The notes: a model not told the origin generated them from the sequence alone. A DNA stretch of 64,000 bases from Brevipalpus yothersi (GCA_003956705.1 QZCP01000170.1:62001-126000); one strand, 5' to 3'. Counted from the first letter of the stretch, positions 42,790 to 54,573 are shown. Numbers and translations: made by a program.

Positions 42790-43431
42790 TTACCAAGCCT
42801 TTTCTTTGCTTTTTTGCAGGACAAGCTTGCTGGTAGATTGTTGGCTAGGGCATTTAATCCAGCATTTTTTGACACCTACACGATGTAGGATCTCACATGC
42901 TGATGTTTCACATCTCGGCTCCATGAGAGGGTCCTGTTTGATAAGACATCGGCAGAAACACAATGTTTTGTCCGAAGGACTCTTTTCACATTCACAAAGC
43001 GATTCAGCAATGCCGATACATTGCCCAGTGAATTCGGTTGCTCGTTGATTTACATCAGGAAACTTTGAGGCATCATTGTCCATCGAGTGTTCCTTGAAAG
43101 AAAAGTCTCCCGTCGAACGTGGACCAGGGTAAGGATATCGTGGGAAATCTTCGACTTTCATTCTGTCAATCAGTAGAATGTTACCTAGTAAGAGTTCCAA
43201 TACAAATTTTCTGTCACCCAATCGATATTCAATCTCGTGCAAGTTCCGATGGACCAAAGTGGATGCACATATATAAGCATCTATACTCTGATAATACCGA
43301 CCAAAATTACGTGTGAAGCGTTCGAACCATGGTTTCCATAGATTGGAATTGGCTATTTGGCTATCGGGTTGAACAGGGCACCAAGCGAATGTCAAAGGAA
43401 CCAAAAAGATCAGGATGAAACAGTAGAACAT
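42790..43431 (-). CDS. Secreted protein: I29-like domain plus C-terminal Cys-rich domain, 213 aa
   Basis: The signal peptide is residues 1-16 (FYCFILIFLVPLTFA). A propeptide-inhibitor-like (I29) segment at about 30-92 shows LWKPWFERFTRNFGRYY, LVHRNLHEIE and the distal LLLGNILLIDRM. This corresponds to the W..F...Y, ERFNIN-type and GNFD-type parts of cathepsin propeptides. No peptidase domain follows. The C-terminal domain has ten or so cysteines (CECEKS, CFCRCL, CETSAC, KKCWIKC) and aligns with the end of the neighbouring gene at 44.5-45.5 kb. A secreted cysteine-protease inhibitor is a reasonable inference. Confidence 0.65.
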   Translation of the reverse strand: MFYCFILIFLVPLTFAWCPVQPDSQIANSNLWKPWFERFTRNFGRYYQSIDAYICASTLVHRNLHEIEYRLGDRKFVLELLLGNILLIDRMKVEDFPRYPYPGPRSTGDFSFKEHSMDNDASKFPDVNQRATEFTGQCIGIAESLCECEKSPSDKTLCFCRCLIKQDPLMEPRCETSACEILHRVGVKKCWIKCPSQQSTSKLVLQKSKEKAW

Positions 43432-43619
43432 TTTGTGGTTTTCCTTAACAAACTAGTATTTGTAGAAGAGAAGAGAGAATTCAACAAAGAAACTTGTAAA
43501 AAGACGATGAAAAACGGATGTTTTCTCAACGATAATGTGATAATGTGGAACACAAGAAATAATCTGGAGGATTCACTTTTTTACCTCTTATTTAACTGTT
43601 TCGGCACTCTCATTTTGTC

Positions 43620-44270
43620 AAAACTCCCCTCCTAACAGATGAAACAGCTCATCAGCATACTTGAGACATGAATCACTCGTCAGCAATCTCGATTGAATCA
43701 GAAGCTTATTTTAGTAAACCATCAAAGTGATTCATTAGGAATACAGGGTAAAAAACAAAAATAATTGAGACTGAAATCGTATCATCTGCATTGATGAGCC
43801 CAGATGGAAATGTGTCTCTGCGACAATTTTCATCAATCCAGGTAATTCTTGGAATCGGTATTGAGGTAACTAATAAGTTTCATGGCTAGCATCCCAGGCA
43901 ACTTCCTTGATGAATCAATCATTATTTCATCTCTACTCCGTCCTGTGCACATTTTTAAGTGCATTTCTATTATGCTTATTGCATTCCTATTTCAATTGTT
44001 CAATGAGTAATATCAGAGTTAGGATAACAAGATGTGTCTACTCGGCTCAGGTGCAATGATGAATTTCTGAGTGCAAGAATGCGATCTCACTGTGCTTTTT
44101 TATCGAATGAGAAGTTCATACATTTACCGATAACTTTTCTCCGAATTCAAAAGTCTCTAAAATTGAAGATAATCTGATTTATCCATTGAAAGATTATTTG
44201 GATATCTATCGTGTCTAAGGCTTATATTGCTAAGGCTCAATCGATGAGAATAAGGAATTGATGTAAAATT
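43620..44270. other. No gene seen
   Basis: AT-rich spacer between two secreted-protein genes, with only short frames. The second copy of the unknown fragment starts at about 44277. Confidence 0.45.
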
Positions 44271-44276
44271 GTGATA

Positions 44277-44365
44277 TTGAATGCAGTAGAATTTATTAAA
44301 ATATTCGACAGAGAACACAATTTGGGAAAAGGACAGCAAGGCATAATTGTTCACATCATACGGAA
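44277..44365 (+). pseudogene. Fragment of an unknown gene, second copy
   Basis: Related to 42575-42770 (VEFIKIFDREHN, then QQGIIVHIIRNSLGFK). The two are diverged but aligned over at least 85 bases. Confidence 0.35.
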
Positions 44366-44539
44366 CAGCCTCGGTTTTAAAAATCAGTTGGTAGCATGGA
44401 GAGGTGAAATGAGATATCCGCTTCCTGATTTACCGATCAAGCCAGAGTCAAAATGTCTTTCGAGATCACTCCAGAATTTTACCAGGCGATGATGATAATC
44501 GGAGAGATCCATTTCCGTTTCAATCATGCACCAAAAAAA

Positions 44540-45484
44540 TCATAGGGCCACATGCGGTTGAGCCTCATCGTTGCTTGATTTCATTCCATGCTGGCGAGCA
44601 GGCTTTTGGGGAGGACACCTCCTGATGCAGATTTTTCTGCCAAAAATTTTCGGAGTACAAGTAGATGTGCATCCTGGTCTGAGTTCAGGTTCCTGACCAT
44701 CCTTACAGGCACAGATACAGTAACGTTCACGTTTTGTACACGAACAGTTACACTGATCATTACCTTTTCCAGTCCATGGCAGCATTTCCATTGGTGAGGG
44801 CCCAAAAAACTTTCCAGAAACAGGAGAATTATCGTCTTCAAGAACACGAATTGCATTAAGATCCATGATAACACAATCAGTGGTGTTGGTGAATGGATAC
44901 TTGTAACATATTAGCAGGCATCCTGAACACAGCTTAGGCTTCGTTTTACCACCAAGACACCGGCATTTACAGAGACGGTCACCACAAGGTGGGATCCTAT
45001 GACATCGGCATGAACATTTGAGCACACCAATTGATCGGGTTTCTAATTCTTGTCCCCATAGAGCAGCTACATCTGGCTCTCCAAAAACAGGAGAATTATC
45101 GTCCTCATGAACATGGGCTGGATTAAGATCTATTTTAACTATAATAACGTTACTGGATGAAAACTTGTAAATTATTAGCATCCATCCTGGAGGAAGATAA
45201 CCCGTCTCTGAACTCGTACAATTGTAATCACAAATATGTTCATCATTAGATGGATCCTTGAAACAACCTAAATGTTCACATTGGAGCCCAGTTGATTTGT
45301 TCTTGCATTCTGGTTCCCATAGAGTAGCTTCATCTGGCTTTCCAGAAACAGGAATCTCAGCATCCAAGAAAATGTTGACCAGAGGTGAACGAGAGTTCGA
45401 ATCAAAACGGTGTTCATTCGATTTGACTGGGGATCGAGCGAAAGTCGAGGCAACAAAAAACAGAAGAATAACACAGGAATACAT
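44540..45484 (-). CDS. Secreted Cys-rich repeat protein, 314 aa
   Basis: ATG at 45484 gives a signal peptide (YSCVILLFFVASTFA). The ORF is open further upstream, but this start fits the paralogue at 43431 and the TATA box at 45640. The body has three diverged modules, each with DDNSPV(S/F)G or IPVSG, an acidic/LW segment and a Cys-rich stretch (CKCRCLGG, CNCSCTKRERYCICAC). The C-terminus (CTSTC...KICIRRCPPQKP) aligns with that of the 42.8-43.4 kb gene. It has no I29 segment. The modules may be encoded by duplicated exons, and introns inside the ORF cannot be excluded. Confidence 0.65.
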   Translation of the reverse strand: MYSCVILLFFVASTFARSPVKSNEHRFDSNSRSPLVNIFLDAEIPVSGKPDEATLWEPECKNKSTGLQCEHLGCFKDPSNDEHICDYNCTSSETGYLPPGWMLIIYKFSSSNVIIVKIDLNPAHVHEDDNSPVFGEPDVAALWGQELETRSIGVLKCSCRCHRIPPCGDRLCKCRCLGGKTKPKLCSGCLLICYKYPFTNTTDCVIMDLNAIRVLEDDNSPVSGKFFGPSPMEMLPWTGKGNDQCNCSCTKRERYCICACKDGQEPELRPGCTSTCTPKIFGRKICIRRCPPQKPARQHGMKSSNDEAQPHVAL

Positions 45485-45636
45485 TTTGTAGTTTTCAGGG
45501 TAACAAAGAACCAATAGGAATAAATTAGATCGGGAGACACAACAAAGAAATTGATGAAAAGAGATGATCAAAAAAGAGAATTTTCTCAACGATAATGTGT
45601 AACACAACAAATGTTCTGGATGCTGGAAGATCTGCT

Positions 45637-45643
45637 TTTTATA
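45637..45643 (-). promoter_or_regulatory. TATA box for the secreted Cys-rich gene
   Basis: The minus strand reads TATAAAA, 153 bases upstream of the ATG at 45484. The paralogous gene at 43431 has a related upstream sequence (AAATAAGAGGTAAAAAA) at a similar distance, supporting a shared promoter. Confidence 0.45.
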
Positions 45644-45673
45644 CCTCTGGCTTAATTGCTTCAGCTCCCTCAT

Positions 45674-47408
45674 CTTCTTAGTACTCCTCCCCTAGAAAAT
45701 TCATCAACATACCTGAAACATTGATCATTGTGATCTCGATTGAATCATAGACCCACTTCGATCAGCCATTCAGATGATATATTGAGATTATACTGTAGAG
45801 GTTACTATTAAATGTGTTATTGACAAAAATCTAATACTGAGAGCAAATGATTCACTAGTAAGTCGCTTATAATCCCATTACTTAGAAGTAGAATCAACTT
45901 CCTGCTGAACTGATCATCACCTTATTCTAATTCCATCATATTTATACATTCTTATCTCAAACAGTTATAGCTTACTGCTCCAAAAACTAAACCTAATATT
46001 AAGAAGACAGGATGTGTCTAATTTCAGCGGAAATGCAATAAAAGCATCAGAATTGAAAAGCATCAGAATGTGATTATAGTGCGTCTAGTCTTCATCCAAA
46101 TCTAGTGATTTTTTCACATCTAGTATCGATTAATAATTATTTTTGGAAAAAGAAAATTTAATGTCCGTCTCTCCATTCTAAGCTAAAATTCTAACATAGA
46201 GGTGAAATATAGGTACATTTCATAGCTTCGGTACAAATTGAAATTCAAGCTAGGTTCTTCCTCTCAATTATCAAGCGCTGAAAACGGCCCAGAAAATTTA
46301 CATCCATAAAAAAAGAGACATTGAAGGCAAATTTCACTGTTTTTCAAGGGAAAAGATCCAGTATTCTGTTCAAAGAATACGACTATTCAAATCATTCATG
46401 AAACTTGTCTTTTCCGCTAAAGAAGTTTAATGGAAATTTGCTCACTGGGCGATAGTTTTGAATATCAATGATCTCGATAAGAATTTGATGACAAGAAAAA
46501 TATCCAATACAAAATGTAAAATGTAATCATAATTCATGCACAATCTCAGAAAAAATTATCGATACAAAATAATTTGGCACATTTTTTTCTAAAGCGAAAT
46601 CATAATACATGGTAGATCATTGAATCTTGTTAATAGACTTACCCACCAATTTTAATGTTCAATCATTGATCAGTGTGGTGAGAATATGGAGTGATGCATC
46701 ATCTGGTAGAAGAAGATGAGGAAGCTGTTCAGTATCAGTCGATTAAGAGTGACACTCATCTCATTGGTCGCATCTCTCTTCCACAGAAGAAACCAGAGCT
46801 TCTTCTTCTTCTTCTTCTTGGAATTAGTCCATCTGAAGTTCTGTTCTTCTATCTCTTCTTCTTTTACATGGTTTTCTTGCCGATTGCTTTTCTCAGTCAA
46901 TTTTAGGTTCAAGCGCCTCTCTATCTTCAACATACACACACACACGTTTTTGCTTTCCAATTTCCTCAATACTCCAAATTTAATGAGAAAATATATGCTC
47001 TTGTCTGGAAAATCTTTTAATCTGAGCTCAGTTTCTTGTTCAGGAGTTGAGACCCCTTCGGTTAGTTGATTACAAGTTCTGAAATATATCTTCTGTAATT
47101 TTGTGGGCGTAAGAAGACAATATAAATAAATTTCATTTCATTCTTCCACTGAAATTGCATTGAAACACACATTTTTCATCTTTGCAGACTCATAGGACGA
47201 ATGATATTCAAGATTGTCTCAATTATGATGGATCGTTTCGGGAGAAAATAATGGGACCAATATGATTTTGAGACGATGAAAAGGAGGAGAATGGAAAATT
47301 TTTGTTTTGTTTCTTGTGATACAAAAATCACAATATAATCACTGACATTGCTTTAAAAGTTACATCAGTTGATCTGTTTACTGAGTTTCAATTTTTTTGA
47401 ATTTGAAA
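45674..47408. other. No gene seen; CTT and CA microsatellites
   Basis: An AT-rich spacer with (CTT)n at about 46800-46822 and (CA)n at about 46930-46945. Frames here follow the simple repeats. The 3' part should contain the promoter of the next gene. Confidence 0.5.
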
Positions 47409-48281
47409 ATGTTTGTTCAATTCATTGTCATACTTATTATTTCCTTCAGTTTCTCTCGCTATCCTGTCAGATCGGAGGTCACTAGTCCTGATTGGAAAAA
47501 GTGTCCTATTAGATCATGGGTCACCAGTCCAAATTGGGGAAAGTGTCCAATCACATCGGACTCAAGAATCTACACAAATCCCAAATGGAATGAATGGTTC
47601 TTGCTTTATGAATTCAACTTCAATAGGAATTATGTCGACCGATATGCCAGGGAATGTGCCTCGACTCTTATCTATCAAAACCTCATGACTATCCAGGACT
47701 GGAATATTCTGGCAGATGTCCAGCAGCGACAAAAACTTCTTTTGGGCGACAACAGATATCTAGATCAAGTTGAGATGGTAAGTCAAATTTATTCCGTTGT
47801 GATATTATTCTCATTGCCGTTTCAAATTCTATTTCCCAATATCTTTAAGTATCAAAATGTACTCAAAAGTGATGTGGGACAAGATGCTGGCAATCCAAAT
47901 CACAAGGCCTCTCAATTCACAATTGAACTGCATTTCAATATCTCTAACAGTCTTGGTTTGAAAAAATGTCCAGTAATACCGAATCCTAGAATCTACAGGG
48001 ACGTAGAATGGAACAAATTGTTCATGTATTATGAGGCTAACTTCGATCGAAATTATGCTGACCCAAGTGAAAGACTCTGTGCCTCGACTCTTGTTTATCG
48101 AAACCTTAAGGCCATCGAAAATCAAAATATCCTGGCAGATGATAGGGAACGAATACAACTTTTGTTGGGTGGCAACAGATGCTTGGATCAAATTCCAATG
48201 GTAACTATGTTCATCTTGTTCTGATGTTCTGATGTTCTGATGTTCTTTTCATTCCCATTTTTAATTCTTATCTAGTATTGA
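47409..48281 (+). CDS. Secreted protein with two tandem I29-like domains, 241 aa
   Basis: ATG at 47409 with a signal peptide (FVQFIVILIISFSFS). Exon 1 is 47409-47777, exon 2 is 47850-48200, and a short exon 3 (48276-48281) ends in TGA. The 72-base intron 1 (GTAAGT...TTTAAG) has no stop and is a multiple of three, so retention would still give an open frame. Each domain shows a W...F...Y...NY core (NPKWNEWFLLYEFNFNRNY; WNKLFMYYEANFDRNY), an ERFNIN-like N-x3-I-x3-N tail (QNLMTIQDWN; RNLKAIENQN) and a GNFD-like end (LGDNRYLDQ; LGGNRCLDQ). No protease domain follows. The second half arose by duplication of the exon-intron-exon unit. Confidence 0.65.
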
Positions 48282-49077
48282 AGTGAATTCAAGAATTATT
48301 TGGGACAAGGTGATGGCGATTTCAATTCCAAGAGACAATCAAAAACTATTCAGAACTGTCAAGTGTTGAAGATGTTGGAGCCACTCAATTCTCTGGCTTC
48401 CAACTTATAATATTTTCTGTTAACATATCAAGAGCTTTAATTTTCCATAATATTTCTTCTTCCCATCAATTATAGTGTCCAATCATTGAATAAAAATCTG
48501 TTATTCTGTTATATTTCACTGTTTTGGTCCAAAACTTTAGGACATATGAATGTTGAATGAGAGTTTGTATTCTTTTATCAATTTTGATGAACAAGATGAG
48601 AATATTCTAAGTCGGTGCACCAATTAATATCTAGAATTATTTATAAGAATCACAAGCTCAACATTCCCCATTGATTTGATTTCCGCGATGGTTTGAACCT
48701 AACTATAATCGGAGGTAGTAAAATATTTTCGAAGATTAACAGAAAAATATTAGATTTATTAGTTTGATTAGTCATTCAATTGCTAAAGAGGATTTTTATT
48801 GTGATGAGACACAATCAGAAGAGGGCTCCATCAATATCGGCCAAGGTCAAAAATGATTGTATCACGCATGAGAAAATAAATATTTCCGAAGAATGTTACT
48901 CTGAGGAACGTAACACTGTCAATGAGTTATTGGAACGTCGTTTATTGGAGGTGTATCATCATTTGGTTTTGAGTGTAACATTGTAAAGTAGATAATTTTC
49001 AACCAACTTTCCGTTAATTTACTCTCGGAGTAGCCAATATTCATCAATTCATATCATTTTGTGGTGATCACACTAGA

Positions 49078-49585
49078 ATGAATATGATCTATTGTATTGT
49101 TCTACTTTTCTTGGTTCCTCTCACTTTTGCCAAATGTCCGATCAAACCAGATCCTGCTATCTACAATGATACTCGCTGGCAAGCGGCTTTCATCATTTAC
49201 AGGAACACCTTCAATAAGTCCTATTCAGATAGAGACGATGAATGCCACTCGACTATTCTGTATCACAAAATCAAGGAAAATCTGAACATCAGAGTTGCCA
49301 TGTTCCTTGGTGGAAATAAAGATCTTGATGGAATTCAGGTGAGCTCCTCATCAGTTGTTGTTCATATTTCAAAGTCTCCACCCAACATAGAGTCTAAATT
49401 CTCTTTTGATCTATCACACTTATCAGAAGAATTCTGCTCCTAATTTGGTCCAGTTTGCTTTTACTCGGTGGATAGTGACAATTTGTGCAGCTTATCATTT
49501 GATGAGCCTGGGCTTTGGTTTTGGTACTGCCACGAACATCATGGAATTTGGTAAAGCTATTCGAATCTGGGATCAAGCAATTTGA
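49078..49585 (+). CDS. Small secreted I29-like protein, 139 aa
   Basis: ATG at 49078; the signal peptide (MIYCIVLLFLVPLTFA) is nearly the same as in the gene at 43431. The I29-like segment reads TRWQAAFIIYRNTFNKSY, ILYHKIKENLN, then FLGGNKDLDGIQ. A donor (GTGAGC) at 49339 and an acceptor (TATCAG) at 49426 keep the frame to TGA at 49585. Without splicing the frame ends at 49443. The C-terminal exon (NSAPNLVQF, AYHLMSLGFGFGTATN) is not recognised, so the second exon is less certain. Confidence 0.55.
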
Positions 49586-50270
49586 CTATTTCACCTCTCT
49601 GTTAATCAGACCCTGAAAAAGAATTTATAAAACAAAGTAATTCTACTCGCCACTTTTGGTAGTTTATGCCCTGTTGCCGTAGCTATTTCAATTTTCGTTC
49701 GATTGTCCCAGTGTTTTCTCATCTTCTCGGTGATCTTCTTTTACAATAACTTTCAGCCAAAAAATCTCATAGATCTTAGGCTAAGAACCAATCAGTTATG
49801 GTCGATTAAGGATCGTATACTGGAGGATAGAGATGATGATGGTAGTTGTCGATGTTTGGAATTCAAAATATTCAAATTAAAGAGGAGATGATTCATTTAT
49901 GTCTCGAAAGTTTTGCGTGAAACTATGCTTTTGCAACTTTTCCTGCAAGTATAACGAATTTTTGGAGTGATTTTCTGGGTCTTCAATGAGTTTCATACCC
50001 AAAACTGAACTTTTCTCATGTGCTGAGAGCTACCAATCTTGAGTCGTATTGCCTACTGGGGTCAGCACGCTAGCAGAATGTCGCAAAATAGCTTCCGATG
50101 TCATGATGACTTCAGAGACTCAAAAGTAGAGATCGAATGATTTGACTTCATTAGATGTTTTCCGGGTGATTGTTTCAACCAGACATACGATCACGAGTTT
50201 ATTGAATCATATTGCCCCCTTTTACGATTGAATGGGCGTAGGACTGTGGAATGATTCAGTAGAATAAGTT
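49586..50270. other. No gene seen
   Basis: A spacer between the I29-like gene and the 3' end of the carboxylesterase, with only short frames. Confidence 0.5.
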
Positions 50271-52053
50271 TCAGAGACGCTCATTATTGACTTGCGGGAT
50301 GTGCATCTTCCAATAATCTTCTCTATTAGAGTTTCGATCGATTGGTATTTGCTTATTTATGGAGTATCGGTCTCGTATTGATAATTTTGGAATCAAATTT
50401 TCTGTGAAAAATTTGAATCTATCAACCGCTCGTCTTGCAGGAGTATCATCAATTTCCAATTTATCATTGGCAGTGAGGTGGATCACTGGCATGTCCACAG
50501 CATTTTTACCAGAGACTCTCCATGCTGACCAGGGTACTTTTCTGTTGGAAGTCAAATAGATTAAATTGAACCATATATCTTCAGCACAAGACTTACCCTG
50601 TTCTGGCGAAATCAGCCCAAATTCCCATCATGTAGCTACTGACTTTCCTATCATCATCAGTGTAATCTTTTGGATTCTCAAAAGGTCTACCAAAAATGAA
50701 TATCAAATCATCTTGGTGACAAACACCATACTCTCTATCTAAAGTACAGACTGGTTGAATGTTCTTATTTGGATTGTGAGCAAGAATATAAGCATAAGTG
50801 GATCCAACTCGTTGACGAAGTGTATACCGACGACCTATCTCAAAATCAGCTCCAAATACCACATCATCTATCAGAGTCTTTATACCAGATTGTAGTTGAT
50901 TCGCTGATTTTTGTCCTGGATCACCAACATACCATCGTGCAACTCGCTTCACCACCTCAGGCTTGAACATAACTGCTATCATTTCCAGAGCATCATCATA
51001 AGTGAGTTTCGGTGTACTGAACAGTTGATACAATAAGCCAGACATTAATGGAGATGCATCACCAAGATTCCTTCCAAAAAGAAAATCCACATCATTGAAA
51101 TAAGTATCGTTAAGGAAATTACTGTCCACTGTAGACGGAACGTATTCACCTCCATAGGTTGCCGAAAAAGCGTAGATTTTATTAGGCGATAGGAGCACGA
51201 GTTTCTCTGCCGGAATTGACTGGAGACATTCAAGCTTATCCTTAGCTTTATCACATCCAGATCGATTAAGAACTGTTTCTGTTGAGAGAGAGGTCTGAAG
51301 ATTTGGTCTGATTGAGTAGAGTATTGGAGAAAAGCTTTGAGCAATTGCTCGAGTGAAAAGACCAGTAGCATATGGAGATGCCATATGCAAAGCAATCGAA
51401 AGTCCACCAGCACTTTGACCAAAAATGGTAATACTATTTGGATCACCCCCGAAAGCAGCGATATTGTCCTTTACCCAGCGCATAGCCATGTTTTGGTCCC
51501 AAATACCTTGATTGCCAATGAATTCTGGAATCTTATCATGATAGAGGAAACCAAAAACATCTAGACGATAGTTGATGGTCACAAGAATGATGTCTTGTGT
51601 TGCTACCAGTGTATCGCTCAGATAGGGAAAGTCAGACCCTGATCCATAAGTGTAGCGTCCGCCATGAATCCAGAACATTACTGGCCGTTTCATTTCGTTC
51701 GAACTGGCGAAAGTTCTCTCAGTTACCAGAATATTGAGGAACAAACAGTCCTCACTCATGGGTGTGTGTACGTATCTTAAGTATTGTGTGAATTGCATAC
51801 AAGTTGGCCTGATACTGGTAGCTTTGTAAATACCTTTTCGAATTTTACTTCGAGTTGGTTTCATGAACCTGAGCTTACCAATTGGTGGCTCAGCATATGG
51901 AATACCATAAAAGTGGTAAATATTCCCATTTTTACGTTGATTTATGGATCCAACGATCGGTCCATCTGTTGTTTCAACTATCGGAGTTTCAAGGATTGAG
52001 GCTACAAATGGATTAGTTGAGAGTAGAACACAAATAGTCACAAACTGATGCAT
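50271..52053 (-). CDS. Secreted type-B carboxylesterase, 575 aa
   Basis: Exon 1 is 50597-52053 and exon 2 is 50271-50541. The 55-base intron (GTAAGT...CCAACAG) keeps the frame. The signal peptide is about residues 1-19. The alpha/beta-hydrolase fold of the carboxyl/cholinesterase family shows FYGIPYAEPPIG, SEDCLFLNI (Cys103, pairing with Cys85), the oxyanion HGG (130-132), the nucleophile elbow GQSAGG (Ser214), an acid in GRNLGDASPL (Asp332 where Glu is commoner) and GVCHQDD (His446). All three catalytic residues are present, so it should hydrolyse esters; the substrate is unknown. There is no GPI signal or membrane anchor. The last exon (EIDDTPARRAVDRFKFF) is also found as a fragment at 21.97 kb. 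Confidence 0.92.
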
Positions 52054-53228
52054 TCCAATTCACTACACAGTTTTAGAGGTATTAACCGGGTTTCCAACAT
52101 GAACGAATCATCCATGTTGGAGTGAATGCTTCTCATCACCGTCTGTTTTGTCGATTAAAGAAAAATTTGAATTAATGAATATTCAGAAAATCCAGAGAAT
52201 TCGAGTGCACACCTTCGTAGTCACTGTAACTTTCATGGGAAATATGTGTCTGTTTCGTCGCTTGATCATGCATCTTTCTCACTATTCAAACAGTTAGCCA
52301 AGATTTGCTTTAGATTCATCCCAATTATTGCTCGGAAATAATCCCTCAGCTTCATCACTACATGAAATTATGATTAAATGGGCTCAATTGGAACGAATCT
52401 TGGTTCTCGGAAACTGTTTCATTAGTTTCTGGATGAAATGTTTCCCTAAAGTTCACAGTAGATCTAGAGTGTTGATTGAACTTTTCGATGCTGGATTCGA
52501 GAAAAAAGTTCGAATTTCATTGGATTTTTTATCTAAAATTAGGTTTTATTATTGCCAAATCTGATTGAGGGTTAGTTTTTTGGCTCTCAATTCATATTAG
52601 TGCAAGCTACAAGAACATATTCTAAGAATTCCTCGAATTTCATACACTCTAGCTTCATGAATTATTTCTTTTTCAAGAAAACCCTTTTCATGAACGTCAG
52701 CTCACAAATTGTAGGAATGACTTATAAATTGTAGATATTCTCATCTTTGGGCTGATTCATTGAATAGACCATTAGTCTTTCTTTTGTTCCAACGATGAAA
52801 ATCTTGGAAACACAATTCACCATCGTTTTAAAATTTATAATATTAGTTATTGGGTGGGAATAAATGGAAATAAAGCAATTTGCTTGCAATGCGATGTTTA
52901 TTAACGTAAATAAATGTCGTATAGCTGTAATGAATTGTCCAAATGATGTTTAGTCTCAATAGCAATCTATTCTATTGCCATTAATGTTCAGGAATGTGGT
53001 AAGGTTTATCTTTTCCAAAATATCTCTAGGATTTCTGAACTTTTTCAGTTCGAACCATTTCTAGACTTTCCAAAAGATAATTTAAAGGCCGAATTGGCTC
53101 CTACATCCGAATTAACAATTATTGAGTGATTAACCAATCTCTGATTCAATTTTATTCATCCATAATTTGTTTATTGTACAATTTTGTGATTTGGCCCATA
53201 TTCTGAGAAATCATCTGATCCAAATAAA
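52054..53228. other. No gene seen
   Basis: AT-rich. The first 200 bases are the esterase promoter region; no clear TATA box. Short frames are not convincing. Confidence 0.5.
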
Positions 53229-53252
53229 CTGATAGCATTGCAATGCTATCAG
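53229..53252. repeat. 24-base perfect palindrome
   Basis: Half-arm CTGATAGCATTG followed immediately by its complement, without a spacer. It contains CTGATAG/CTATCAG, as does the palindrome at 56703. It could extrude as a cruciform or bind a dimeric factor. Confidence 0.8.
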
Positions 53253-53449
53253 ATCATGAAAAATACATTGAAAATTTTTTGTCTCTGAAGAGTTTTGTTG
53301 AACAACTTTTCAAGGAATCGAATATAAAACCCTCCCAAATGCATCTGATATCCTAAATTGATCAGAAGAACTTTTCAGAATTGAGGAGTAATTAGAAATT
53401 TCTTGTATATTGGATTCCACTTGAATAGATGATGAGCATCTTCCACTGT

Positions 53450-53606
53450 TTGATGCAGGATTTTACATTAGCCAAACGATTCTTCATCATAACTATAAGC
53501 CGTGTGCCTGTGCTCTCTTTGAAGTTTTCAAAATATAGATTATGAAGAACTTCGAAAATTTTGAGGGAAATCCGATCATATCCATCATCAATAGTTCACT
53601 GTCATA
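53450..53606 (+). pseudogene. Decayed SET-core remnant of a SMYD-like gene
   Basis: The frame reads GFYISQTILHHNYKPCACALF, then a stop and MKNFENFEGNPIISIINSSLS. This aligns with the core of the gene at 60.2-61.2 kb (GLYIGRTVFDHSCMPNACTLF; MKDFDSGQEPPVISIINNSLS). DHSC has become HHNY, and TAG and other stops are present. No MYND part is recognisable. It is the oldest-looking family A remnant in the window, 1 kb from an intact copy. Confidence 0.7.
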
Positions 53607-54058
53607 GCATGGTGGATAAATACCAGCGAGGGGAAATTCCTTCCTCATATACATGGGTGCTCAATAATCCCATTATATTGATCATAACCAGGACCAGATT
53701 TTGAGAATCTTTGAAGTTTAATTATTGTTTCGAATGGTCCTACACTATGCTTTGTCTGCATAAATTTTTGGGAGATCAACTCATAAAAATTCTCAAATGA
53801 AGATCCGAATTTTTTCCCTGATTCCACATCTCTACTATCATATAGTCGATATTTTCGATAATCCCATTTCAGTTATGATTTCTCACCGAACTCTGAAGTA
53901 AGAAAAGCATTTCTTGTGCATACCTTGTACCATATGTGATTTTTTCATACATGTATTAACAAAATTCTGTTTTTACTGAATGGTTTTTGAAAAGGTTTTT
54001 CAGGTGCAGAGGGAAAATTCGATTTTGAGAAAGAAGAATAAAAAATTGGTTAATCTAA

Positions 54059-54105
54059 TTTCTGGTTTTTGGTTTTTGGTTTTTGGTTTCTGATTCCTGG
54101 TTTCT
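54059..54105. repeat. GGTTTTT heptamer microsatellite
   Basis: About four copies of GGTTTTT followed by degenerate GGTTTCTGATTCC units. Confidence 0.8.
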
Positions 54106-54573
54106 GAATTGAAGGACAACTACTCATAGCGATAGCAACTATCTTGTGATACGTGATCAATGTAAGCTCTCAAGTCTCTCAATCAATCAAGGGAAAAGAT
54201 TAGATTTCAAGTTAATTTTGATCCAAGATTAATCAATATAATCGAATGAAGAAAAGTTATCTTAATTTACAATATTTATAGTGCGCATGACATAGATTGA
54301 GCAGCTGAGAAAAGCGTTTCACTAAAAAAAATGATGAAACTTTGGGAAAAGATTTCACTTTATCTTACTCTATCAACATACTATTTTCTTTTTGTTTGTG
54401 TGGATATTTGGCGAGTTTCCCTTAAATCTGATAATTTGTGAGACAACAATTCAAAAATCTCTGATTCATAATATTCATCACCACCATCGAGCGAATGTGG
54501 AGCAATTTATATTGGCATGTTGAAAATTGAACCAAACATAATTCAACGTTCAATTTAGGATAATCCCAGGAAA

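Noticed and set aside
46670..47069. Frames over the CTT and CA microsatellites
   Set aside because: Driven by simple repeats; no homology or splice pattern seen.
48780..48986. 68-codon plus-strand frame
   Set aside because: No signal peptide or I29 signature and no match to its neighbours; too short to support.
52328..52564. 78-codon plus-strand frame
   Set aside because: No recognisable family and no splice support; chance frame in AT-rich DNA.
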